Shown here: piece after piece, positions 35,073 through 42,367 of the stretch
How the letters are laid out: every line of letters begins with the position of its first letter
Numbering within the stretch: the first letter of the stretch is position 1
DNA from: Acidicapsa acidisoli
GTDB lineage: Bacteria; Acidobacteriota; Terriglobia; Terriglobales; Acidobacteriaceae
Direction of reading: 5' to 3'
Assembly: GCF_025685625.1 (NCBI RefSeq)
Contig: NZ_JAGSYI010000002.1
Coordinates: 1,178,001 to 1,242,000, forward strand
DNA: 64,000 nt
Notes under the pieces: model-generated
The model's database searches: none
What the model was told of the DNA's origin: nothing
Seen by the model: only the letters and a program-made list of their open reading frames with translations
Program-made: the position numbers and the translations under genes

Positions 35073-35090
35073 ATCTCCCATTTGGGAGAT
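35073..35090. promoter_or_regulatory. Cargo palindrome, copy 2
   Basis: Identical over 18 bp to copy 1 (ATCTCCCATTTGGGAGAT). It lies 95 bp upstream of the Kelch-protein start at 34978 and 53 bp downstream of the end of the broken paralogue at 35143. Its position relative to the start codon matches copies 1 and 3. Confidence 0.75.
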
Positions 35091-35142
35091 ACTTTGTGGT
35101 GGAACGCCTAATCGCCGGGCTGACCGAGCACAGGAATGTATC

Positions 35143-35473
35143 TCACTGGGCCTCTCTCTCCAACTTGAGCACATCGAGGCTGTCAGGGCATCGATGAGTG
35201 TGAGCCGGATAGACGGTCAAGCCCCCGACCTCTTCGCCGCGTCTCAGAGGGTAGGGCAAAACATCTTTATCATTTTTCTGCAACGTGGGATTGTCGGCAG
35301 AACCAGTGTTTTTGATCTTCCAAGTGCATGTGTCGTTGTTTACTTGCGAGAAACTGACGGCGACCATCCCGTCGCCGATAGTCTGACCACGGTTCCCATT
35401 CTGCATCCGCAGCGATGGCCGCGAAACTGAGAACAGATGCTGCCGTAATTGCGAGTAGCGCCCTATTTTTCAT
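35143..35473 (-). pseudogene. Frameshifted paralogue of the 21965-22333 exported protein
   Basis: The gene starts well (GAGGAGAG before ATG at 35473; signal peptide ending ADAEWEPW) but the frame shifts near 35395, and the rest (QTIGDGMVAVSFSQ, TWKIKNTGS, PAHTHRCPDSL) is read in another phase. The intact paralogue reads WGPWQSIGDGQVTVSFSQ at the same place. A further gap of about 14 residues after KNTGS removes the FEFSYTYTP segment. It ends cargo unit 3, just as its intact copy ends unit 1. Confidence 0.75.
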
Positions 35474-35496
35474 AGCTCTCTCCTCTTCCTATTGAC

Positions 35497-36258
35497 CTAG
35501 TGCTGGAAGACAAGACCAAATAATCCACTCGGATTATCTCGGAAACAGGCGCGATACTCCTGGATAACAGGGGGATTGTGCATCTGACCGTGCATCAAAG
35601 AATCCGCTGCCAATGTTCCGAAATAGAGCTTTGCGTTAGGGTCGCTGGCGCTCTGTCCCTGCGTCCAATACCGCTTCGCATCTGATACGCTCGATCCGTT
35701 CGCACCCGCCTGCCAGTCAATATTCTTGTCCGCATCGGCTAGATCGCACGCTCTCCCCGGAGCTGCCGTTACAATGGCTCTCATCATGGCATGAATTGAA
35801 GGCAGGGATTTCCGGCAGTCTGTATAGGTTCTCTGCGCGCTCGCATTATGCCGTTGACCGACACCGAGCGTCGCCATGATCGACTGCTCCGGGTCTGGAT
35901 TATTCGCGATCAAGCCATGCTGCAGATCATAACGAAACGATCGCCAATAAATATCGAGGGCATAGGCAGGAGATGAGTCATACGCTTTCTTCTGAGGTGG
36001 GGAGTTTTCTGTCCATTGCCAGTCAAGGTTTACTGACGCATCGGCGCAAGGGCTCTGCGCGAAGGATTCTGAGGTCGGAATCAGCCCAAGGATGATTAAC
36101 ACAGTGACCACAGCGACGTTTGAGAGCGGACGATTTACAGTACCCCCTTTCGGTCCGATAAGACTTCGGCTATTGTGGCTTGGCGAATGGATCGTTCGGA
36201 TCGGAATGGGACTGTTTGTACTGCTGCTGTAGAAGCGCAAGCAAATGTGAGAAGGCAC
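35497..36258 (-). CDS. Exported Cys-rich protein with an internal duplication
   Basis: The open frame begins at 36258, but the likely signal peptide (VTVLIILGLIPTSESFAQSP) starts near residue 50. The real start could be a GTG near 36111, and the 5' part overlaps the preceding gene. The mature part has two similar halves, each with a Cys, a DWQ motif, YW or YF, a His-Gly pair and a final Cys (NLDWQWT...YWRSF...LQHG...TDC; NIDWQAG...YFGTL...LMHGQ...RAC). I do not recognise it. It is the next-to-last gene of cargo unit 3 before the broken 35143-35473 gene. Confidence 0.6.
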   Translation of the reverse strand: MPSHICLRFYSSSTNSPIPIRTIHSPSHNSRSLIGPKGGTVNRPLSNVAVVTVLIILGLIPTSESFAQSPCADASVNLDWQWTENSPPQKKAYDSSPAYALDIYWRSFRYDLQHGLIANNPDPEQSIMATLGVGQRHNASAQRTYTDCRKSLPSIHAMMRAIVTAAPGRACDLADADKNIDWQAGANGSSVSDAKRYWTQGQSASDPNAKLYFGTLAADSLMHGQMHNPPVIQEYRACFRDNPSGLFGLVFQH

Positions 36259-36778
36259 GTGCTAGGCGTTGCCCTTTGTCTTCATCAACCGCAAATTTCA
36301 TGCCAAAGCCGTGAAAGGTCAGAGCCGTCGTCCAACTCCCGTCATCGCGTTGAACATTGGCGGTGACGCAATCACCCGCAACGGTGCAAGGCACATTCAC
36401 TACATAATTGATCCCGCGCTCGCCGACTGCATGGCAGTCAACGTTATAGCTTGCAAAACTGACTTGTGTTGGGGCTGACTGATCGGATCGATATTTCCAG
36501 GATTTACCATATGTTGTGAGATATGACAGCGTGACTTGACTACCTGATATTGTAAGTGAGTAGCCGTTATCTGTCTGATCTCCAGAGCCGTTGTCGGTAA
36601 ATGACTGGGAGCCGAGGGCATCATTGATATATCTCAGTGTGTCCGCGATTGACGGCCCATCAAGCGGGCAGGGCGTGGCCTGTGGCTGGTTCTGCGCGAA
36701 AAGCGACGCGTTCCAGACAAGCCCACATAGCACAATAAAGACCCGCAGAGTAAATCTCAACATTCTCGACAGATTCAT
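36170..36778 (-). CDS. Exported protein, divergent cargo-domain family member
   Basis: The 202-residue protein starts at 36778 (GAGGTGATGA before ATG) with a signal peptide ending NASLFAQ. The mature part follows the family outline: GPSIADTLRYINDALG near the start, a central Cys (YNVDCHAVGERG) and a closing helix (KGQRLARAFSHLLALLQQ). The last helix lacks the final Leu-Cys, so it is the most divergent copy. The C-terminal NDPFAKPQ tail is polar. Member of unit 3; overlaps the open frame of the next gene. Confidence 0.7.
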   Translation of the reverse strand: MNLSRMLRFTLRVFIVLCGLVWNASLFAQNQPQATPCPLDGPSIADTLRYINDALGSQSFTDNGSGDQTDNGYSLTISGSQVTLSYLTTYGKSWKYRSDQSAPTQVSFASYNVDCHAVGERGINYVVNVPCTVAGDCVTANVQRDDGSWTTALTFHGFGMKFAVDEDKGQRLARAFSHLLALLQQQYKQSHSDPNDPFAKPQ

Positions 36779-36830
36779 TCATCACCTCAATGTCACCAAG
36801 GTCAATAACGCTTGCAAAAGTCAAATACGG

Positions 36831-37432
36831 TCAAAACGGCTGAGCATTGGCACACAACTCCACAGCATGACGGAGTGCATTCACCGCCCGCTCAGCACCG
36901 GTCTGGTCAGAGAAGTACCCCAGTGTTACCCCAGAGGCTCTTTGGTCATAGTTGATACCTGTCGTATGAATCATTTTTGCCCTATTTCGTGTCATCAAAT
37001 CGACTCTTACACCGGAAAGATGCGGTTGGTCGGAAGGTTCCGAGATTGATATAGACGAAGGATCAATGTCAGATAAAGTAAAAACTGAGTGAAGCTCGCT
37101 GTGTATATCTTCCGTTTCGCTCGCTAGGTGGATCATCGTAAATTATTCGTTATATCGACCTCACAGTCATTCACAACGCTAAATGATGTAACTTCTTTCT
37201 GACCGAAAACGCTACCGTTGGTTCCTGGATAAGGCACCACTGCTCCAGTTGCAGTGGGTAGGAAATTTGCAAGCCATTTCAGCGTTTCATCGAGCGACGG
37301 AGAGTTCTTCGCCGGAGAAACTGCTTGCGGCGTAACATTCTTCGTCGCTTTGGTCTGCGTATGGAGGGGCGCGACGCCACCCATGCCCGGAACTGTTGCG
37401 AACAGAGCGAGCAGAATCGCTGATTTCATCAT
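36831..37432 (-). pseudogene. Split cargo-domain gene (two frames, 4-bp overlap)
   Basis: The first part starts at 37432 (AAAGG before the ATG pair), has a signal peptide and SPSLDETLKWLANFLP with the central VNDCEVDI, and stops at 37133. The second part opens at 37136 in another frame (MIHLASETEDIHSELHS) and supplies the rest of the family domain (LSDIDPSSISIS; ERAVNALRHAVELC). Neither half alone gives the domain, and the junction is a TGA/ATG overlap. Either one base was lost or gained (sequence error or true mutation), or the two are made by coupled translation; a broken gene is most likely. Confidence 0.65.
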
Positions 37433-37498
37433 TCTTAATCCTTTCATTGAGGCATTTCTCGCCTCGATCTAGCCCGACTTGTGATGCCTTGATGACGT

Positions 37499-37545
37499 TC
37501 ACCGGCACTTTCGTGAATACGCCCGAAGTAAAGAGAATCTCCAGT
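37499..37545 (-). pseudogene. Duplicated 3' end of the 38504-38932 gene
   Basis: Read on the minus strand, this short stretch encodes AYSRKCR followed by a stop, closely matching the last residues of the protein at 38504-38932 (SAPYSRKCR). The similar nucleotides extend about 45 bases upstream and then end. It is a leftover of a partial duplication in the intergenic space after the 37566 gene. Confidence 0.45.
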
Positions 37546-37565
37546 CGGCTCCGATTTGAGCGGGG

Positions 37566-38441
37566 CTATCTGCAGTTTGCAGCCACGTCCTTAATCCCCT
37601 GAAGAACTCTCCGCGCTTGAAATTCTCCGTCAGGTCCGAAAGAAAAGTATCCTGGCAAGAAACTCGATAGGCCACGGATTGCCCAGACATTCTGTCTACC
37701 GGGCGTCACGATTTGCTGTACGCTCAACTGATTGACATTTTCAATTAACGGTCCAATGAAATAAGACTTTCTCGAAACATAGTCACTCCAACTGCCTCCG
37801 CCTGTCTCTTTGGAGTCAATGTCCACTCCGCACGAGTCAACTGAAGCTCGGTAGCTGACAGTAAACGGAATCCAGCCGGCCCCTTCGTCGTTGGAATAAG
37901 TGAATTCATATTCATCAATTAGGTCTGCGAGCTTCTTGACATCGGTATTTTGAGTGGCCGCTTGGCGCTGCGTTGCCAACGACGCCGTTGTGACAGGGGT
38001 GTCTGATGCTGGCGATGGGCTAGTTGAATCTGAAAGTGGAATTACAGTTATTTCGCCAGCATAGGTCCATGGACCCGAAAAATCGCCTGGCACTTTCCAT
38101 TGCAGCCACTGGCCAGTTGTCAGTTGATCGGGAACGAAGGCTATAAGCGTTTTGTCGTCCTTCTCGATGACAGTTCCACTCACTGAGACCCGCTGGCCAT
38201 TTTGAAAAATGGTGAGATGAATTCCTTTGGCAAGCAGAGTAAAATGTCCCTGAATTCCGTTGGGATATATCTCGCGCCATCCTCCGTCCGCTTCTTCGAA
38301 CCAGTCTCGTCGATTCTGTCCGGCAGAATCTTTTGTGTTCATGTAGTACCAAGAGAAATGACGGAGTTGCTGAGCCAGCAGAAATCCTGCGGAATGCAGA
38401 AGTAACAACCCCAAGGCAAAAGAACGAACGAATTTAATCAT
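37566..38441 (-). CDS. Exported two-domain protein: tandem-module plus cargo domain
   Basis: The 291-residue protein starts at 38441 (GGAG before ATG) with a signal peptide ending GFLLAQQ. Residues about 27-125 match the module that occurs twice in the 39603-40226 protein (RRDWFEEADGGWREIYPNG; GTVIEKDDKTLIAFVPD; WLQWKVPGDFSGPWTYAGE). Residues about 160-291 follow the cargo-domain outline (LADLIDEYEF, DSCGVDIDS, RRVLQGIKDVAANCR). So it fuses two domains found separately in neighbouring genes. The cargo may have grown by domain shuffling. Function unknown. Confidence 0.75.
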   Translation of the reverse strand: MIKFVRSFALGLLLLHSAGFLLAQQLRHFSWYYMNTKDSAGQNRRDWFEEADGGWREIYPNGIQGHFTLLAKGIHLTIFQNGQRVSVSGTVIEKDDKTLIAFVPDQLTTGQWLQWKVPGDFSGPWTYAGEITVIPLSDSTSPSPASDTPVTTASLATQRQAATQNTDVKKLADLIDEYEFTYSNDEGAGWIPFTVSYRASVDSCGVDIDSKETGGGSWSDYVSRKSYFIGPLIENVNQLSVQQIVTPGRQNVWAIRGLSSFLPGYFSFGPDGEFQARRVLQGIKDVAANCR

Positions 38442-38503
38442 GCTTGACTCCAAATGATAACTTTCGATGCGCTCGCTTCTCATTAGCCATAGCTGTCCTC
38501 AGC

Positions 38504-38932
38504 CTACCGGCACTTTCTTGAATATGGTGCCGAAACGAAGAAAGTCTCCGTAAGGGTTGTATTGTCTGACGAGATAACGTTGCGTATGTGCTGGGCTCGG
38601 TGTTGGTCCGTGGCCGCCTGAGTGTCCGATATATACCCTTCCAGGAAGCCGAGAAATGAGAGGTTTCCGCCTCGGCACTTGTTCTCTGCCGCCTGGTCAG
38701 AATTGCGCTGCTGAGCTTCGGCTATAGCCACTGAGTTGGTCTCGCTCTCGCAGATGGCATAGACCTGCGAGAACGTAACTACCTTATAGCTTTTTCGGGC
38801 GGCCCCTTCCCCGACTCGGCATGAGTACGTGCCGTCAACATATACCCACCGGAAAGTCTCCGCATGCGAATATTGGGTTGCCAGAAAGACCATTAAAGCC
38901 ACGATTAGCAATCGCGACCAACGCTTGTTCAT
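38504..38932 (-). CDS. Small exported Cys-containing protein
   Basis: The 142-residue protein has a signal peptide (LIVALMVFLATQYSHAETF) and a mature part with four cysteines (YSCRVG, AICES, NKCRGG, SRKCR), suggesting disulfides in the periplasm or outside. AAAGGGG precedes the ATG. A fragment of its 3' end is duplicated at 37499-37545. I do not recognise a family. Unit 3 member. Confidence 0.65.
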   Translation of the reverse strand: MNKRWSRLLIVALMVFLATQYSHAETFRWVYVDGTYSCRVGEGAARKSYKVVTFSQVYAICESETNSVAIAEAQQRNSDQAAENKCRGGNLSFLGFLEGYISDTQAATDQHRAQHIRNVISSDNTTLTETFFVSAPYSRKCR

Positions 38933-39067
38933 GTGGAATCCCCTTTCAGTAAGTTGCTAGATTGCGACAGTCACACCAACTGCTCCTTCAGCGAAAATTC
39001 GGCTCGCCGTGGTTTTGTGATTCGTTGAATGAACAGATGCAGATGCTTCGACATACATCTGACGATC

Positions 39068-39469
39068 TCAGTTAGCTTGACCTGCAATGCCTCCTGTCGA
39101 ACAGATCACGTCATTCGAGTTCGATTGCGGCGATTTATTGGTTCCTCGGATGATTGGCACACTTGGCGAAGCGCAAGCCCAATAGTGTGGCGTTCCTTCG
39201 GTCGTCGTGCCTGCTGTATGGGAATCATTGGGTTGCAATCCGAAGGTCTCAGCCCCATTGGGCTGGCCATTAGGATATGGCTGTCCCGCAGCAACCTGAA
39301 TCAAATACGCGCACTTGTTTGTGAATCGGTAGGTTCCGTTCGTCGCGCTGACGTTGAGACAGTAGTTCACGAGCACGCCTTTCGGACCATTCTGTTGCGC
39401 TATGGAGTGATTGAAACAAACACCCGCGAAAAGTGCTGAGATTGCGATTGCTCGATACCATTTACCCAT
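39068..39469 (-). CDS. Small exported protein of unknown function
   Basis: The 133-residue protein starts at 39469 (AGGAGAAG before ATG) with a signal peptide ending FNHSIAQQ. The mature part has five cysteines (NYCLNV, NKCAYL, WACASP, ICSTGG among them) and reads VSATNGTYRFTNKCAYLIQV, a pattern often seen in secreted fungal-like or bacterial Cys-rich proteins. I do not recognise a family. Unit 3 member, between the two-module gene and the 38504 gene. Confidence 0.65.
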   Translation of the reverse strand: MGKWYRAIAISALFAGVCFNHSIAQQNGPKGVLVNYCLNVSATNGTYRFTNKCAYLIQVAAGQPYPNGQPNGAETFGLQPNDSHTAGTTTEGTPHYWACASPSVPIIRGTNKSPQSNSNDVICSTGGIAGQAN

Positions 39470-39602
39470 CGTGCTTCTCCTTTGTGATGAAATACTCGCG
39501 TTCCCGAAGGCCCGCCAATCCGCCAAAACGGAGTTGTTGTGAAGGATCATGATGCCGTTGGCGGGTTGCCCGAACGCCCCGCCCCGTTCATCTCCGGCGC
39601 AG

Positions 39603-40226
39603 CTAGATGAACTTCCCGAGATAAGTCCACTGGGAATCGTCCGGGTTCATAAAGCGGAGCCAGTTGGGGTCTTTGCCTTGGACAAATGGGTCGGGGATAA
39701 ACACCAGTATGTCCTTGCCTTCGTTTTCAACCACGAGGCCGCTATTCCCATCCACATTTACAGCGGCATTCATAACCGTGAAGTATGTCTGCTGACCGGA
39801 TTCATAAAGCTCCACCCAGTTGGAAGGGCCGATCTGAGTCCACGTTCTACCTTGCTGGCCGGGAGGGTCAGACTCATAATTCCAGCAGAACTGTCGCGCT
39901 GGTTGAGCGGCAATGAACTGCGCAAGAGGAGCCCATTCCGTATCGCCGGGGTGCATCAAGCGAAGCCAGTCCGGATCGGTTCCGTTTGCCGTTGTGTCAG
40001 GAATGAAAACCGATATGTCCTTTCCATCGCTCTCAACCACTTGGCCGCTATTTCCTTCCAAGTTCGCATTGGCTTCTATCGCTGCAAAATGAGTATGTTG
40101 TCCAGCTTCATACAGCTCTATCCAATCGCAGTCCCCGATCTGCGTCCAGATTCTGCCCTGCTTGCCTACCGGGTCGAATTGATACTTCCATGTGAACTGC
40201 CGCGGTGATGAATTAACTCCATGCAT
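39603..40226 (-). CDS. Two tandem copies of a module shared with the 37566-38441 gene
   Basis: The 207-residue protein has two similar halves of about 95 residues. Each reads RxWTQIG...WxELYExGQxTxF, then NxxGNSGxVVExxGKDIxVFIPD, then PxWLRxMxPxDxxWxxLxxF. The first ~95 residues of the 37566 product are a third, divergent copy. The ATG at 40226 is preceded by CAGGAGA. There is no obvious signal peptide: residues 1-20 are MHGVNSSPRQFTWKYQFDPV, so unlike its neighbours it may stay in the cytoplasm or be exported by another route. The family is unknown to me. Confidence 0.7.
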   Translation of the reverse strand: MHGVNSSPRQFTWKYQFDPVGKQGRIWTQIGDCDWIELYEAGQHTHFAAIEANANLEGNSGQVVESDGKDISVFIPDTTANGTDPDWLRLMHPGDTEWAPLAQFIAAQPARQFCWNYESDPPGQQGRTWTQIGPSNWVELYESGQQTYFTVMNAAVNVDGNSGLVVENEGKDILVFIPDPFVQGKDPNWLRFMNPDDSQWTYLGKFI

Positions 40227-40277
40227 GATTTTCTCCTGTGCTTGCTTTCTGATAGCGAATGTGTCGACGAATCAGCA

Positions 40278-40802
40278 TTAAAACGCTGCCTTCTTCCCGC
40301 CGCAAAGGGTAATCGCATGGCTGAGGGCGTTGATAAGGTGAGTTGCATTATCCGTATTGTCAACCGGCAATGCCAAGCCTATCCCTCCCGCTTGAGCTTG
40401 CACTGTCACATCGAGGCCCTGATCGGGGAATGATCCATCGTCAGAGTGGATGTCGGGCTGAGTCTTCGCACTTGTGGGATCGAGGAGTTGAAGGTTAACG
40501 GTCCACTGTCTCAGCTTAGGAATTGGCGTCGTCGTCAGCTCTCTTGTTGGCGTTAGGACTAGCTTTGATTCGACCTCAACGCTGCAATTGTCTGCATTAC
40601 TAAGCGAACTGCAGCTCTGCTTATGAAAATTGGTCGTGTCATATTCAGTACAACCATGACTAGCGAGAAAGGCCGTTATATAATTTATCGTCTCTGCCAG
40701 AGGCGGTGCATTTTGAGCCGTCTGTGCTTGAGTTCCGGTGGGCGCCGCGTTGATTGCGATGAACACGGCGAGTATCAATCCAAGCAAAATCTGTTTATGC
40801 AT
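40278..40802 (-). CDS. Small exported protein, cargo-domain family; first gene of unit 3
   Basis: The 174-residue protein starts at 40802 with a signal peptide (ILLGLILAVFIAINAAPTGT) and the family outline: PPLAETINYITAFLASHG, a central DNCSVEVES, and NATHLINALSHAITLCGG at the end. It opens cargo unit 3, which runs leftward to 35143 through eight more genes. The third palindrome lies 78 bp before its start. An upstream in-frame ATG at 40853 lacks a site and would disturb the signal peptide. Confidence 0.75.
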   Translation of the reverse strand: MHKQILLGLILAVFIAINAAPTGTQAQTAQNAPPLAETINYITAFLASHGCTEYDTTNFHKQSCSSLSNADNCSVEVESKLVLTPTRELTTTPIPKLRQWTVNLQLLDPTSAKTQPDIHSDDGSFPDQGLDVTVQAQAGGIGLALPVDNTDNATHLINALSHAITLCGGKKAAF

Positions 40803-40879
40803 CGTTTCTTCTCCGGCGTCATCCAGAATTTCTGGTGTAGGGTACAGGTGCAAGTTTCCCCCACATGCGCAACTGCCGC

Positions 40880-40897
40880 ATCTCCCATTTGGGAGTT
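40880..40897. promoter_or_regulatory. Cargo palindrome, copy 3 (one change)
   Basis: ATCTCCCATTTGGGAGTT differs from copies 1 and 2 only at the next-to-last base. It lies 78 bp before the first gene of unit 3. With copies at 85 and 95 bp before the other two first genes, its position at a fixed distance range supports a shared regulator site. Copies 2 and 3 are also followed by a common GATGACGCC/AATGACGCC stretch nearer the gene. Confidence 0.75.
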
Positions 40898-41356
40898 ATT
40901 TTTGGGCAAGCAGATTGCGCCCAATGCCTCGACAATTCGTTTTGGGAAGGGGTGCCTTCCCTCGCTTCAGCCGAGCTTGCCGTCTTCCGCTACCCATCCC
41001 TGCGGGCCTGTTCCTGCCCGCAACGCCGCCCCTGATGTGCTGAAACGCAAGAACAACGGCAACAGCAAAAACGGCTAGGGGGGCCAGCCCCACCCGCGCC
41101 CGCAAGCCGTCTCCCCAATCTTCCGCGCTGCGTCACCCACCGGGCACAGCACGCCCGTCGGGACCCCGTCTCCGCTTGTGCAGACCTCCGCTGCGCTTCG
41201 CCCTTTCCACTTCCGCTGCCGCTCTCGTTGCAAGAGTGGGGATACCCCTCGGCTTGCAGTTGCTACCCCCCGCCTTCGCCAGGAGGCGTTCGGCATGTAG
41301 GTACATGCCACGCATGGCATGAAAAGCAACGGCCTAAGCCAAGGAGGAAATACCCC
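40898..41356. other. Non-coding region with a palindrome upstream of ardC
   Basis: No gene is supported over these 459 bases, which separate the leftward cargo from the rightward ardC-parB pair. A perfect 8-bp inverted repeat (GGCATGTA at 41292-41299, TACATGCC at 41302-41309, 2-bp centre) lies 48 bp before the ardC start and is a good operator candidate. The middle is GC-rich and repetitive in CGCC/GCC triplets. Confidence 0.55.
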
Positions 41357-42280
41357 ATGAACACCATCGCCACTACAGCCACCGCCACCCCGTCCACGCA
41401 AAACCCCAAACAGGCGCAGCAAAAGCAGACCGCAAAAGAGGCCATTGCGGCCAACGTACAAGCGCTTATCGAGCAGTTGGAGCAAGGACACTCGGAAGCT
41501 CTTACCGCCTATCTCACAGCGATGGGGCGATTCAGGACGTATAGTTTTGGCAATATTTTGGAGATCGTGAGACAAAAGCCGGACGCCCAAAGAGTAGCGG
41601 GGCTGTATGCGTGGAACCAGCTAGGCCGCAGGGTCAAGAAGGGAGAACGCGGCATCCGCATTCTTGCTCCGGTGATCGGCGTTCGCCGCAAGAAGGACGG
41701 AGAGGCCGAGAAGGACATCCGCACCCAGAATGAAGCCGTGCTGGTCGGATTTCGTTCGGCATATATCTTCGACGTGAGCCAGACCGAAGGCAAGGAGCTT
41801 CCCGAACTGTCGGAGCGCGTCACCGGCAGCGTCGGCGAATACCGGGAGCGTCTGGTCGATTTCATCCTTGCTCAAGGCATCGAGCTTGAGTTCAAGGAGA
41901 GCATCGCCCCGGCCTTGGGGGTGAGCTATGGAGGCAAGATCGTCATGCTTCCCGGCCAGTCGCCAGCGGAGGAATTTTCAACTCTGGTTCATGAGGCGAG
42001 CCACGAGCTTTTGCATCGGTCCGAGCGACGCATCGCTACCACCAAGACGGTACGCGAGACCGAGGCCGAGGCAATCGCCTTTGTCGTAGGGAAAGCTATT
42101 GGCCTGAATACGGGGCGGGCGGCGGCTGACTACATTCACCTATATTTTGGCAACGCGGCGCTCCTCACCGAAAGCCTTGAGGTCATCCAGAAGACCTCCG
42201 CCCTCATCCTCGCCGCGCTCGAAAGCCCCGCAGCGGAAGCCTCAGCCGAAACAGAACCCGAACTGGCGCAAGCCAGCTAA
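41357..42280 (+). CDS. ardC: ArdC-like antirestriction protein
   Basis: The 307-residue protein has the ArdC N-terminal single-strand-DNA-binding domain (FRTYSFGNILEIVRQKP; VAGLYAWNQLGRRVKKGERG) and a C-terminal metallopeptidase domain with HEASHELLH (H212, E213, H216). ArdC proteins protect incoming plasmid DNA from host restriction. AAGGAGG precedes the ATG at 41357. Its place next to the ParB-like gene and far from the transfer operon fits the leading-region style of conjugative elements, where antirestriction genes are expressed first. Full length. Confidence 0.85.
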   Translation: MNTIATTATATPSTQNPKQAQQKQTAKEAIAANVQALIEQLEQGHSEALTAYLTAMGRFRTYSFGNILEIVRQKPDAQRVAGLYAWNQLGRRVKKGERGIRILAPVIGVRRKKDGEAEKDIRTQNEAVLVGFRSAYIFDVSQTEGKELPELSERVTGSVGEYRERLVDFILAQGIELEFKESIAPALGVSYGGKIVMLPGQSPAEEFSTLVHEASHELLHRSERRIATTKTVRETEAEAIAFVVGKAIGLNTGRAAADYIHLYFGNAALLTESLEVIQKTSALILAALESPAAEASAETEPELAQAS

Positions 42281-42367
42281 CCAGCTCTCCGTCTACGGGC
42301 GGGCGATGCCAGTTTGCCCGCTCATTGACCCAACGTGTGCCCAATCGCTCGAAAGGAGCAACTTGTC

